Shown: one piece after another, positions 53,455-63,185 of the stretch
How positions within the stretch are numbered: the first letter of the stretch is position 1
How the letters are laid out: each line of letters starts with the position of its first letter
Source: Albidovulum denitrificans
GTDB lineage: Bacteria; Pseudomonadota; Alphaproteobacteria; Rhodobacterales; Rhodobacteraceae
Direction of reading: 5' to 3'
DNA: 64,000 nucleotides
Assembly: GCF_002973535.1 (NCBI RefSeq)
Contig: NZ_PVEP01000002.1
Span: forward strand, 248,001 to 312,000
Translations under genes and position numbers: made by a program
The notes under the pieces: generated by a model
Seen by the model: the letters and a program-made list of their open reading frames with translations, nothing else
Database searches by the model: none
What the model was told of the DNA's origin: nothing

Positions 53455-53566
53455 GGCAGCGATCCTTTGCCGGTGTCGGACGCTTTATGTTTTAATCGCT
53501 GTGGCGGAAGTTTAAAGGGAAGCCCAAGCAAAAAGCGCGGGCGCGGGCAGGGCGGTCATACCGGCG

Positions 53567-56500
53567 ATGGACGAAGAACGGGATGCGGGCAAGGCGGTCC
53601 GGCGCAAGCCGGTCCACAAGCGCGTCCATGTCTGGGCCATCGGGCTGGCGCTTGTGATCTTCATCGGCGGGCTTATCCTTCTTCTCGGCCTGACCGAACG
53701 GGTGCTGCCTGCGCCCGCCTGGGTCGTGGCGCGGGTCGAGGCGCGGGCGAACGACGTCCTGAAGGGCGAGGGGCGCGCGAAGGTCGGCGGGCTGGAACTT
53801 TTCGTCGATGAGAATTTCGTGCCGCATGTGCGGATGACGGAGGTCGACCTCTTCAGCCGCAAGGGCCAGCGGATCGCGCGGCTGCCCTCGGTCCGCAGTA
53901 CGCTTGATGGTGGCGCGGTCCTGCATGGCCGCTTGCAGCCCCGCACGATCAGCATCACCGGGGCGGAGATCGCGCTGACGCGGAACGTGGACGGCACGCT
54001 TGACTTTTCCCTTGGCGAGGGGGGCGCCACGGAGGAGCCAACGCCCGCCATCGACCCGGTCGCCGCCGCCGACGCCTTCGACCGCGCCTTCACCCTGCCG
54101 GTCCTGCGCGACATCGACACGATCGAGATCGACGACCTGTCGATCGCCTTCACCGACCGCCGCGCGGGCAAGCGCTGGCGCGCGGACGGAAGCTGGCTGC
54201 GGATGAACCAGACGGCGGACAGCGTGACGGTCAATGTGGCGGTTTCCGTCTCCGAAGGCGGCGGAACCCCGGCGCGCGCCTCGGTCAACCTGATCTCGGC
54301 CAAGGGCAGTCACGCGGCCACGCTGTCGGCCGATGTGCGCGACGTGTCCTCGCGCGATCTGGCGGCGCAGTCCCCGGCGCTGGCCTGGCTTTCGCCGCTT
54401 GACGCAACGATTTCCGGCGCGTTCTGGTCCTCGGTCGATGACAAGGGCCAGATCCAGCCGCTGAACGCGACGCTGAAGATCGGCAAGGGCGCGCTGCAAC
54501 CGAACGAGACGACGCGGCCGGTGGGCTTCGACGGGGTCAATCTGGCGATGACATACTATCCGGCCGCGCAGGAAATCCGGTTTCGCGACATCGAGGTCGA
54601 CGGCCCGGCTCTGCGGGTGAAGGCGACGGCGAATGCCTGGCTGAAGGACATCACCGAAGGGGTGCCGAATGCGCTGGTCGGCCAGATCGCCATCAGCGAT
54701 TTCAAGGCCGACCCCGAGGGGCTGTTCGAGAACCCGGTCAGCCTGACCGAGGGTGCGGTCGATTTCCGCATCCTGCTGAACCCCTTTACCCTGACGCTGG
54801 GCCAGCTTGTGCTGGTGGACGGCGACCACCGGATTTCCGCGAAGGGGGAGTTCACGGCCGCCCCGCAGGGCTGGCAAAGCGCCTTTGACGCCACGGTCGA
54901 CGCCATCGAAAGCGACCGGCTGCTGGCGCTTTGGCCCGTTGGCGTGGTGCCGAAGACCCGCGAATGGCTGCACGAGAACGTGGCCACCAGCGAGTTGTTC
55001 AACGTCGTCGCCGGTATCCGCGTCACCCAAGGAGAGGAGCCGCGCTTTGCGCTGAGCTACGAATACCGCGCGACCGATGTGACCGTGATCCGCACCCTGC
55101 CGCCGATCCGCGACGGGGCGGGCTATGCCACGATCATCGACAATGCCTATACGCTGGTGGTGGACAGCGGCCATGTGACGGCGCCGGGCGGCGGCGGGAT
55201 CGACATGTCCGGTTCGGTCATGCAGATTCCCGACCTGCGCGTCGTTCCGGCAGAGGCGAATGTCACGCTGCGCACGAAAAGCACCATCAACGCGGCGCTG
55301 TCCCTGCTGGACCAGCCGCCGTTCGAGTTTCTGAAAAAGGCCGGGCAGGGGACCGATCTGGCCGAGGGGCGGGCGGACGTGACCACCAACCTGTCGCTGC
55401 GGCTGGTGGAACAGCTGATGCCCGAGGACATCGCCTATTCGGTCGAGGGCATGCTGAGCGATGTGCGCTCGGACAAGATCGTGCCGGGCAGGCGCGTCAC
55501 CGCCGGGGCGCTGAAGGTGACGGCCGATCCGACAGGGCTGACCATCGGCGGGCCGGGGACCTTTGACGGGGTGCCGGTCGATGTGACCTGGCGGCAGGAT
55601 TTCGGGCCGGAGGCGAAGGGCAAAAGCCGCGTCACCGGCAAGGTGGAACTGTCGCCCCGCGCGCTGAAGGCCTTTGCCATCGGCCTGCCGGACGGTGCCG
55701 TGACGGGGACCGGCTGGGGCAGGATCGACCTGCACCTTGCCAAGGACAAGGCGACGACCTTTGACCTGAATTCCGACCTGTCGGGCTTGGCCCTGTCGAT
55801 CCCCGAAATCGGCTGGACAAAGGGGCAGGGCGCGAAGGGGGAGTTGCATGTCTCCGGCGCGCTGGGGCAGCCCGCGACGATCGACAAGCTCAGCCTCGCG
55901 GCGGCGGGGCTGGCGGTCGATGGCAAGGTGGTGCTGACGAAAGACGGCGGGTTTGACGCCGCCACCTTCCCCAAGGCGCGGATGAAGGACTGGTTCGATG
56001 GCGCGGTCGTGCTGCGCGGGCGCGGCAAGGGCCGCACGGTCGGGGTGGAGATCGCGGGCGGAACCCTCGACATGCGCAAGGCAAGCTTCGGGGGCGGCGG
56101 CAAGGGCAGCGATGCGCCGATCACCGTCGCGCTTGACCGGCTACGGGTGTCCTCGGGCATCGCGCTGACGCGGTTTCAGGGCGCCTTTGGCACCAAGGGC
56201 GGCTTTTCGGGTCGCTTCGCCGCGCGGCTGAATGACGGGGCCGAGGTCACCGGCACGGTGGAGCCGGGCGCCGGTGGACGCGCCGCCATTCGCGTCCGCG
56301 CCGCCGATGCCGGGGGGGCGCTCCGCTCCGCCGGGCTCTTCAGCCGCGCCAATGGCGGCACCGCCGCCCTGCGCCTCGACCCGGCGGCGAAGGCCGACAG
56401 CTATACCGGCAGGCTTGTCCTCAAGGATTTCCGCGTCACCGATGCGCCGACGCTGGCCGCGCTTCTCGATGCCATATCGGTCGTCGGGCTGCTGACCCAG

Positions 56501-56854
56501 CTTGACGGGCAGGGCATCTTCTTCACCGACGCTTCGGGCGATTTCCTGCTGACCCCCGGCGCGGTCGAACTGCGGCGCGCCTCGGCCGTCGGGCCGTCGA
56601 TGGGCATTTCCGCCGCCGGGGTCTATCAGTTCGCCAATGACCGGATCGACATGGAGGGGACGATCTCCCCCATCTATGTCCTCAACGGCATCGGCAAGAT
56701 CTTTTCCAAGCGGCGCGAGGGCCTTTTCGGCTTCAATTATAAACTGACCGGGACGACGGCGGCGCCGGATATCAGCGTCAACCCCTTGTCGATCCTGACA
56801 CCCGGTGTATTCCGCGACCTGTTCCGCGCCGAGCCGCCGAAACTGCCAGAGTGA
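53567..56854 (+). CDS. YhdP/AsmA-like (DUF3971) giant envelope protein
   Basis: A 1095-aa protein with an N-terminal membrane helix (about residues 24-44) and a very long periplasmic beta-rich body. The C-terminal region ([29 protein letters not shown] and a closing TPGVFRDLF) matches the AsmA-like C-terminal domain of YhdP/DUF3971 proteins. Family members bridge inner and outer membranes and are implicated in phospholipid transport. No good ribosome-binding site precedes ATG 53567, so the start is tentative. Confidence 0.85.
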   Translation: MDEERDAGKAVRRKPVHKRVHVWAIGLALVIFIGGLILLLGLTERVLPAPAWVVARVEARANDVLKGEGRAKVGGLELFVDENFVPHVRMTEVDLFSRKGQRIARLPSVRSTLDGGAVLHGRLQPRTISITGAEIALTRNVDGTLDFSLGEGGATEEPTPAIDPVAAADAFDRAFTLPVLRDIDTIEIDDLSIAFTDRRAGKRWRADGSWLRMNQTADSVTVNVAVSVSEGGGTPARASVNLISAKGSHAATLSADVRDVSSRDLAAQSPALAWLSPLDATISGAFWSSVDDKGQIQPLNATLKIGKGALQPNETTRPVGFDGVNLAMTYYPAAQEIRFRDIEVDGPALRVKATANAWLKDITEGVPNALVGQIAISDFKADPEGLFENPVSLTEGAVDFRILLNPFTLTLGQLVLVDGDHRISAKGEFTAAPQGWQSAFDATVDAIESDRLLALWPVGVVPKTREWLHENVATSELFNVVAGIRVTQGEEPRFALSYEYRATDVTVIRTLPPIRDGAGYATIIDNAYTLVVDSGHVTAPGGGGIDMSGSVMQIPDLRVVPAEANVTLRTKSTINAALSLLDQPPFEFLKKAGQGTDLAEGRADVTTNLSLRLVEQLMPEDIAYSVEGMLSDVRSDKIVPGRRVTAGALKVTADPTGLTIGGPGTFDGVPVDVTWRQDFGPEAKGKSRVTGKVELSPRALKAFAIGLPDGAVTGTGWGRIDLHLAKDKATTFDLNSDLSGLALSIPEIGWTKGQGAKGELHVSGALGQPATIDKLSLAAAGLAVDGKVVLTKDGGFDAATFPKARMKDWFDGAVVLRGRGKGRTVGVEIAGGTLDMRKASFGGGGKGSDAPITVALDRLRVSSGIALTRFQGAFGTKGGFSGRFAARLNDGAEVTGTVEPGAGGRAAIRVRAADAGGALRSAGLFSRANGGTAALRLDPAAKADSYTGRLVLKDFRVTDAPTLAALLDAISVVGLLTQLDGQGIFFTDASGDFLLTPGAVELRRASAVGPSMGISAAGVYQFANDRIDMEGTISPIYVLNGIGKIFSKRREGLFGFNYKLTGTTAAPDISVNPLSILTPGVFRDLFRAEPPKLPE

Positions 56855-56864
56855 CCGACCCGCC

Positions 56865-57953
56865 ATGAAGCTGAGCGACTTCGATTTCGACCTGCCCGAG
56901 GGGCTGATCGCCACCCGGCCCGCGCGCCCGCGCAGCGCCGCGCGGCTGTTGCTGGCCGAGGGGGACGGGATGCGCGACCTGCATGTGCGCGATCTGGTGG
57001 ACCTGCTCGGCCCCGGTGACCGGCTGGTCCTGAACAACACCCGCGTGATCCCGGCCCGCCTTCAGGGCCTGCGCCGCCGCATGACGCCGCAGGGCGAGGC
57101 GGTGGCGAAGATCGAGGTCACGCTGACCGAGCCGCGCGCGCAAGGTGGCTGGGCGGCGCTGGTCAAACCCCTGCGGAAGCTGAAAGAGGGGGAGGAGATC
57201 GCCTTTGCCGGCGGCCTGTCCGCCCGCGTGGCAGGGATCGCGGACGGGCAGGCGGCGCTGGTCTTCAACCTTGAGGGGGCGGCTTTCGACGCCGCGCTGG
57301 CCAAGGCGGGCGACATGCCGCTGCCGCCCTATATCGCCGCACTCCGCGCCCCCGACGCGCAGGACCGCGACGATTACCAGACCGTCTTCGCCCGCCATGC
57401 CGGTGCCGTCGCCGCGCCCACCGCGTCCCTGCATTTCGACGATGATCTGCTGGCCGCGCTGCGAGATAAGGGCGTGGCTTTCACCGAAGTGACGCTCCAT
57501 GTCGGCGCAGGCACCTTCCTGCCGGTGAAGGTGGAGGATGTGACGACCCACCGGATGCATGCCGAATGGGGCGAGGTGACGGAAAGTGCCGCGGCCGAGA
57601 TCAACGCCACCCGCGCCGCCGGGGGCCGCGTGATCCCGGTCGGGACCACAGCCCTTCGCCTGATCGAAAGCGCGGCGGGGGAGGATGGGCAGATGCGGCC
57701 CTGGCGCGGTGCCACCGACATCTTCATCTATCCCGGCTATCGCTTTCGGGTCACCGACGGGCTGATGACCAACTTTCACCTGCCGAAATCCACGCTCCTG
57801 ATGCTGGTTTCCGCGCTGATGGGGGTGGGGCGGATGCGGCGCGTCTATGCCCATGCCGTCGCCTCCGGCTATCGCTTCTTTTCCTATGGCGATGCCTCTC
57901 TTCTTCTGCCATCACGCCGCGACGAAGGTACCGAAAGTCGGCGCGAAGCCTGA
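56865..57953 (+). CDS. queA: S-adenosylmethionine:tRNA ribosyltransferase-isomerase
   Basis: QueA (362 aa) converts preQ1 in tRNA to epoxyqueuosine. The N-terminus [55 protein letters not shown] and [21 protein letters not shown] are family signatures. The chosen ATG is 10 bases after the YhdP-like gene. The extreme C-terminus ([12 protein letters not shown]) is not conserved. Confidence 0.96.
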   Translation: MKLSDFDFDLPEGLIATRPARPRSAARLLLAEGDGMRDLHVRDLVDLLGPGDRLVLNNTRVIPARLQGLRRRMTPQGEAVAKIEVTLTEPRAQGGWAALVKPLRKLKEGEEIAFAGGLSARVAGIADGQAALVFNLEGAAFDAALAKAGDMPLPPYIAALRAPDAQDRDDYQTVFARHAGAVAAPTASLHFDDDLLAALRDKGVAFTEVTLHVGAGTFLPVKVEDVTTHRMHAEWGEVTESAAAEINATRAAGGRVIPVGTTALRLIESAAGEDGQMRPWRGATDIFIYPGYRFRVTDGLMTNFHLPKSTLLMLVSALMGVGRMRRVYAHAVASGYRFFSYGDASLLLPSRRDEGTESRREA

Positions 57954-58007
57954 CTTTCACGTCATTTTCTGCCACCATCCCGAAACGCGAACGAAAGACC
58001 CCGACCC

Positions 58008-59267
58008 ATGCTGACCGTGCTGCGCAATTCCTGGGCTTTGCTTCTGGGCATCATGCTTCTCATGCTGGGCAACGGCATGCAGGGGACGCTTCTGGGCATC
58101 CGGGGCGGGATCGAGGGGTTTTCGACCGCGCAGATGTCCTATGTCATGTCGGCCTATTTTGCCGGTTTCCTGATCGGCAGCCGCATGGCGCCCGAGATGA
58201 TCCGGCGGGTCGGCCATGTCCGGGTCTTCGCGGCGCTGGGGTCGATGATCTCGGCCGTTCTCATCATGTATGCCGCCGCACCCGACTGGATCGCCTGGGC
58301 GGCGATGCGGGTCCTGATCGGGTTTTCCTTCTCCGGCGTCTACATCACCGCCGAAAGCTGGCTGAACAATTCCGCCACGAATGAAACGCGCGGCCAGGCG
58401 CTGTCGCTTTACATGATCATGCAGATGGCGGGGATCATCGCGGCGCAGGCACTTTTGAACTTCGGCGATCCGTCGGGCTATATCCTTTTCGTCATCCCCT
58501 CGGTCCTCGTCTCCATCGCCTTCACGCCGATCCTGCTGTCGGTCAGCCCGGCGCCCGCCTTCGAGACCACGAAGCGGCTAAGCTTCGCGGCCCTCTACCG
58601 CGCCTCGCCGCTCGGCTGCGTCGGCATGTTCCTGCTGGGGGGCGTCTTCTCGGCGCAGTTCGGCATGTCGGCGGTCTGGGGGACGGCGGAAGGGCTGACG
58701 ATCAGGCAGATTTCGATCTTCGTGGCCGCGATCTATGTCGGCGGCCTTGTGTTCCAATACCCGATCGGCTGGGCCTCGGACCTGCTGGGGCGGCGGCAGC
58801 TGGTCTTGTGGCTTTCTGCCATCGGCGGGGTGGCGATGCTGCTGCCTGTGGTGTTCAGCCTGAATTTCACCAGCCTTCTGGTGATAGCACTTCTGATGGG
58901 CGGCGTTTCCAACCCGCTTTATTCGCTGCTGGTCGCCTATACGAACGACTTTCTTGACCTCTCGGACATGGCGGCTGCCTCGGCCGGGCTTTTGTTCATC
59001 AACGGGCTTGGCGCGATCTCTGGCCCGGTCATCACCGGCTGGGTGATGGAGCAGATGGGGCCGTCGGGTTACTTCCTGCTGATGGGGGTGCTGTTCCTCG
59101 CGCTGGCGGGCTATGCCGCCTGGCGGATGACGCGCCGCCGCGTCACCCTGGCCGACCAGACGGCAAGCTACACGCCGATTTCGCCCACCTCTGCGGCCCT
59201 TGCGGTCGAGGCGGCGATGGAGGCCGGGCAGGAGCATTCGGACGAGACCGGGACGCCCACGCCATAG
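58008..59267 (+). CDS. MFS transporter, YcaD-like
   Basis: A 419-aa major facilitator protein with 12 membrane helices. GMQGTLLGIRGGIEGFSTAQMSYVMSAYFAGFLIG and ITAESWLNNSAT are typical of the YcaD group. The substrate is unknown. It starts 54 bases after queA on the same strand. The last 40 residues are a soluble Ala/Glu/Thr-rich tail. Confidence 0.88.
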   Translation: MLTVLRNSWALLLGIMLLMLGNGMQGTLLGIRGGIEGFSTAQMSYVMSAYFAGFLIGSRMAPEMIRRVGHVRVFAALGSMISAVLIMYAAAPDWIAWAAMRVLIGFSFSGVYITAESWLNNSATNETRGQALSLYMIMQMAGIIAAQALLNFGDPSGYILFVIPSVLVSIAFTPILLSVSPAPAFETTKRLSFAALYRASPLGCVGMFLLGGVFSAQFGMSAVWGTAEGLTIRQISIFVAAIYVGGLVFQYPIGWASDLLGRRQLVLWLSAIGGVAMLLPVVFSLNFTSLLVIALLMGGVSNPLYSLLVAYTNDFLDLSDMAAASAGLLFINGLGAISGPVITGWVMEQMGPSGYFLLMGVLFLALAGYAAWRMTRRRVTLADQTASYTPISPTSAALAVEAAMEAGQEHSDETGTPTP

Positions 59268-59333
59268 GGGCTGGCATTCCGGGCGGCATCCTGCAAAGCT
59301 GGCGCTAACAGCGTGAGCAAGGGGAGGGAGGCC

Positions 59334-59912
59334 ATGTCCGAACCGGAAGCCATCATCGAGTTCTGGCTGCATGAGGTGGGCGAGGGCGGCTGGTACACCG
59401 CCGTGGATGAGGTCGACGCCGAAATCCGCGCCCGCTTCCTGCCCGCCTGGGAGGCGGCGGAGCGGGGCGAGCGGGACTTCTGGCTGAACGGTCCGCGCGG
59501 ATCGCTGGCCTACATGATCCTGACCGACCAGTTCCCGCGCAACATGTTCCGGGGCGATCCCCGGTCCTTCGCGACCGACGCCCGCGCGCGGGCCGGGGCG
59601 CAGGTGGCCATCGACCACGGTTGGGACATGGCGATCCCTGAACCGCAGCGTGTCTTCTTCTACATGCCGTTTGAGCATTCCGAGGATATGGCGGATCAGG
59701 ACCGTTCCATCGACCTGATGACACAGAAGATGCCCGAACACGGCGCGGAATTCGGCCTTCACGCCCGCGCCCATGCCGAAGTGATCCGCCGCTATGGCCG
59801 CTTTCCCTTTCGCAACGCCGCCTTGGGGCGGCAATCGACGCCGGAAGAGGTCACGTTTCTTGAGAAGGGCGGCTATGGCGCCATCGTGGAAGACCTGAAA
59901 CAGGCGGATTGA
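59334..59912 (+). CDS. DUF924 family protein
   Basis: A 192-aa soluble, helix-rich protein. The opening IIEFWLHEVGEGGWY, LAYMILTDQFPRNMFRG and FFYMPFEHSEDMADQD match the DUF924 family, thought to fold like TPR proteins. Function unknown. ATG 59334 follows GGGAGGGAGG. Confidence 0.87.
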   Translation: MSEPEAIIEFWLHEVGEGGWYTAVDEVDAEIRARFLPAWEAAERGERDFWLNGPRGSLAYMILTDQFPRNMFRGDPRSFATDARARAGAQVAIDHGWDMAIPEPQRVFFYMPFEHSEDMADQDRSIDLMTQKMPEHGAEFGLHARAHAEVIRRYGRFPFRNAALGRQSTPEEVTFLEKGGYGAIVEDLKQAD

Positions 59913-59972
59913 CGCGCCATGCGCTGGCTGCATGGCGCTACGGCGTGGCCCGCGTTGCGCCGGTTTTGGAAA

Positions 59973-59996
59973 TAGTTTAAGGCCAAACTACTTTTT
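59973..59996. promoter_or_regulatory. Dyad TAGTTT-AAGGCC-AAACTA followed by T5 upstream of lpdA
   Basis: Perfect 6-bp arms at 59973-59978 and 59985-59990 around a six-base centre, followed by CTTTTT. This could be an operator in the lpdA promoter or a weak terminator/attenuator between DUF924 and lpdA. It lies 22 bases before the lpdA start, in an AT-rich patch. Confidence 0.45.
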
Positions 59997-60012
59997 CTCA
60001 GGGAGGGAAGAC

Positions 60013-61407
60013 ATGGCTGCCAAGACCTTCGACATGATCGTGATCGGCGCCGGGCCGGGTGGCTATGTCGCCGCGATCCGGGGCGCGCAACTGGGCCTGA
60101 ACGTCGCGATCGTCGAGCGCGAGCATCTGGGCGGCATCTGCCTGAACTGGGGCTGCATTCCGACGAAGGCGCTTCTGCGGTCCGCCGAGGTCTTTCACCT
60201 GATGCACCGGGCCAAGGAATTCGGGCTGAAGGCCGACGGCATCGGCTATGACCTTGACGCCGTCGTCCAACGCTCGCGCGGGGTGGCCAAACAACTGTCG
60301 GGCGGCATCGGCCACCTGATGAAGAAGAACAAGATCACCGTCTTCATGGGCGAGGCGACGCTGCCGAAAAAGGGGGTGGTGTCCGTCAAGACCGACAAGG
60401 GGACGGAAGAACTGACCGCCAAGGCCATGGTGCTGGCGACCGGCGCACGGGCGCGGGAACTGCCGGGGCTTGAGGCCGACGGCGATCTGGTCTGGACCTA
60501 CAAGCACGCGCTGCAAGCCAAGCGGATGCCGAAAAACCTTCTGGTCATCGGGTCGGGCGCCATCGGCATCGAATTTGCGAGCTTCTTCAACACGCTCGGC
60601 GCCGATACGACCGTGGTCGAGGTTATGGACCGTGTGCTGCCGGTCGAGGATGCCGAAATCTCTGCCTTTGCGAAGAAGCAATTCGTCAAGCAGGGCATGA
60701 AGATCATGGAGAAATCCACGGTCAAGAAGCTGGACCGCGCGAAGGGTAAGGTGACCGCCCATATCGAGGCGGGCGGCAAGACCGAGACGATGGAGTTCGA
60801 CACGGTGATTTCCGCCGTCGGCATCGTCGGCAATGTCGAAAACCTCGGGCTGGAAGCCTTGGGCGTGAAGATCGACCGCACCCATGTGGTGACGGATGAA
60901 TTCTGCCGCACCGGGGTGGACGGGCTTTACGCCATCGGCGACATCGCGGGCGCGCCCTGGCTTGCCCACAAGGCAAGCCACGAAGGCGTCATGGTCGCCG
61001 AACTGATCGCGGGCGGGCACCCGCATCCGATCAAGCCGAACTCCATCGCCGGCTGCACCTATTGCCACCCGCAGGTGGCCAGTGTCGGCCTGACCGAGGC
61101 CAAGGCGAAAGAGGCGGGGTATGAGGTCAAGGTCGGCCGCTTCCCCTTCATCGGCAACGGCAAGGCGATTGCGCTGGGCGAACCCGAAGGTCTGGTCAAG
61201 ACCGTCTTCGACGCGAAAACCGGCGAGCTGCTTGGCGCCCATATGGTCGGCGCGGAGGTGACCGAACTGATCCAGGGCTATGTCGTCGGTCGCACGCTTG
61301 AGACGACGGAAGCGGAGTTGATGGAGACGGTCTTCCCGCACCCGACGCTGTCGGAAATGATGCACGAATCCGTGCTCGACGCCTACGGGCGCGCGATCCA
61401 CTTCTGA
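60013..61407 (+). CDS. lpdA: Dihydrolipoyl dehydrogenase
   Basis: A 464-aa flavoprotein, the E3 component of 2-oxoacid dehydrogenase complexes. FAD motif VIGAGPGGYVAAI, redox disulfide GGICLNWGC, NAD motif VIGSGAIGIEFA, and the C-terminal His-Glu dyad in FPHPTLSEMMHES are intact. ATG 60013 follows AGGGAGGGAAGAC. No E1/E2 genes are in the window, so which complex it serves cannot be said. Confidence 0.95.
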   Translation: MAAKTFDMIVIGAGPGGYVAAIRGAQLGLNVAIVEREHLGGICLNWGCIPTKALLRSAEVFHLMHRAKEFGLKADGIGYDLDAVVQRSRGVAKQLSGGIGHLMKKNKITVFMGEATLPKKGVVSVKTDKGTEELTAKAMVLATGARARELPGLEADGDLVWTYKHALQAKRMPKNLLVIGSGAIGIEFASFFNTLGADTTVVEVMDRVLPVEDAEISAFAKKQFVKQGMKIMEKSTVKKLDRAKGKVTAHIEAGGKTETMEFDTVISAVGIVGNVENLGLEALGVKIDRTHVVTDEFCRTGVDGLYAIGDIAGAPWLAHKASHEGVMVAELIAGGHPHPIKPNSIAGCTYCHPQVASVGLTEAKAKEAGYEVKVGRFPFIGNGKAIALGEPEGLVKTVFDAKTGELLGAHMVGAEVTELIQGYVVGRTLETTEAELMETVFPHPTLSEMMHESVLDAYGRAIHF

Positions 61408-61425
61408 CCGGCGGGCGGGGGGCAG

Positions 61426-62598
61426 GTGGAACGCACCAACTGGCCCCTCATCGCCGCGCTGTGGTTTGCCGGGCTGACGGCGGCGGGCCAGTTCGCCAAG
61501 ATCGGCGTGATCTTTGACCTGTTGCGCCCGGTCTGGCCGGGGGCGGGGATCTGGCTGGGCCTTGTCGTTTCGGTCGTGGGCTTTGTCGGCATCGTCTTTG
61601 GCACCTCGGCGGGGATCGCGGTCGCCCGCATCGGCCCGCGCCGGATGCTCTTGGCGGCGCTTGCGGCAGGCGCGGTGCTGTCGCTGGTCGAAAGCCTGAT
61701 GCCGCCCTTGCCGGTGATGATCGCCCTGCGCGCGCTGGAAGGGATGAGCCATCTTGCCATCGTCGTCGCCGCGCCCGTCTTGATCGCGGCCACCGCCGGG
61801 CCCGAAGACCAACCTGCGGCGATGACGCTTTGGTCCACCTTCTTCGCCGTGGCCTTTTCGCTGGCGGCCTTCCTCGGCCGTCCGCTGGTTCTGGCGCACG
61901 GCCCGGCGGCGTTTTTCGTCACCCATGCCGGGTTGATGGCGCTGGCCGGTGGCGTCTTGTGGCGCATGCTGCCCGCAAGCGCGCCGCCGCCCGCCAATAC
62001 CATCGCACGGGCGGGCGTGATCGAGGCGCATCGGCGCATCTATGCCTCCCCCCGGATCGCCGCCCCGGCGCTGGGCTTTGTCTTCTACACGCTGATGTTC
62101 GTGGCTTTCCTCACGCTCTTGCCCGATGTGATCGCGCCCGAATGGCGCTATCTGACGGCGACGGTGATGCCCTTGGCCTCCATCGTCGTGTCGCTGGCCG
62201 TCGGCGTGCCGCTGACCCGGCGGCTGGGCGCGGTGGAGACGGTCCAGATCGGCCTTGCCGCCGGGGCGCTGGCGCTGATCGCCTTCACGCTGAGCGGTGG
62301 GGCGGGGCTGCTGGCGCTGATCTCGGTCATGGCGGTGTCGGGCGCGCTGGGCCTTGTGCAGGGGGGCAGTTTCGCGGCGATTTCGGAACTGAACCAGACC
62401 GGCGCCGCGCGGGCCGAGGCGGCGGGCGCCATCGCGCAACTGGGCAATGTCGGCACCACGTTGGGGACGCCGGTCCTGTTGCGCATGACCGATCTTTGGG
62501 GGCTGCCCGCGGTGCTGTGGTTCGGCCTGCCGCTGTGCCTTGGCGGCATCGCCACCCATGCCTGGCTGGCGCGACGCCGGGCGCGGATCAGCGCGTGA
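61426..62598 (+). CDS. MFS transporter (YbjJ/CynX-like)
   Basis: A 390-aa, 12-helix major facilitator protein with GTG start and a GGCGGGGGG site upstream. RIGPRRMLLAALAAGAVLSLVES after helix 2 and the ALEGMSHLAIVVAAPVLI helix are MFS-like. Substrate unknown. It follows lpdA by 18 bases, probably the same transcript. Its end overlaps the convergent rhodanese gene by 11 bases. Confidence 0.82.
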   Translation: MERTNWPLIAALWFAGLTAAGQFAKIGVIFDLLRPVWPGAGIWLGLVVSVVGFVGIVFGTSAGIAVARIGPRRMLLAALAAGAVLSLVESLMPPLPVMIALRALEGMSHLAIVVAAPVLIAATAGPEDQPAAMTLWSTFFAVAFSLAAFLGRPLVLAHGPAAFFVTHAGLMALAGGVLWRMLPASAPPPANTIARAGVIEAHRRIYASPRIAAPALGFVFYTLMFVAFLTLLPDVIAPEWRYLTATVMPLASIVVSLAVGVPLTRRLGAVETVQIGLAAGALALIAFTLSGGAGLLALISVMAVSGALGLVQGGSFAAISELNQTGAARAEAAGAIAQLGNVGTTLGTPVLLRMTDLWGLPAVLWFGLPLCLGGIATHAWLARRRARISA

Positions 62599-62953
62599 TC
62601 TCGCCGCCCGCCGCGTGCCAGTCGTAAAGCCCGCCGAGGTTATAGACCTCCTTGTAGCCCATCTGCGCCATCATCTGCGCGGCCATCTGGCTGCGCGCGC
62701 CCGAAGCGCAGTAAAGCGCGACCGGCTTTTCCAGCGACAGTTCGGCAAGGCATTCGGGGCTGGACGGATCGCAGCGCATCCTGAACGCGGCCAGCGGCAC
62801 ATGGAGCGCCCCCTTGGCCTTGCCCGAGGCGGCAATCTCGCTCCCCTCGCGGATGTCGATCACCAGAAGCTCCCCCCTTGCGGCACGCGCGATGGCGTCC
62901 TTCGCGGCGATGCGGGACACGGAACTGCCGCCGGGGCGGAGGAAGGAAAGCAT
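62588..62953 (-). CDS. Single-domain rhodanese-like protein
   Basis: A 121-aa rhodanese. The active-site Cys lies in the loop LYCASGARSQMAA, and the LLVIDIREGSEIAASGKAKGALHVPL segment is typical of GlpE/PspE-like sulfurtransferases. No signal peptide. It probably handles sulfane sulfur in the cytosol; the partner is unknown. Confidence 0.9.
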   Translation of the reverse strand: MLSFLRPGGSSVSRIAAKDAIARAARGELLVIDIREGSEIAASGKAKGALHVPLAAFRMRCDPSSPECLAELSLEKPVALYCASGARSQMAAQMMAQMGYKEVYNLGGLYDWHAAGGEITR

Positions 62954-63104
62954 GGAGGGCGCCTTTCGTTGCGGGTTGCGCCGATGATCTGGCGCGCGGG
63001 CCGGGGTGATTCAAGTGCTGCCGGGCAGTTAAATTCAAAAGAGTGAATTTGTATAGCGTCCTGATGCCGCAGAGATGGGCTGAACCGGAACAGAGGGTGA
63101 AAAT

Positions 63105-63119
63105 GTTCCGCTATTGTTC
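63105..63119 (+). promoter_or_regulatory. LexA (SOS) box upstream of uvrA
   Basis: GTTC-CGCTATT-GTTC is an exact match to the alphaproteobacterial LexA operator GTTC-N7-GTTC. It lies 66 bases before the uvrA start codon, where a repressor would block the promoter. The match is seen directly; SOS control of uvrA is established in related bacteria. Confidence 0.85.
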
Positions 63120-63185
63120 TCGATTTGAGGTTGGAGACTCATCGCCCATGCACTATCTGTTAATTTCTGATCCCCGGGGGCGTTC

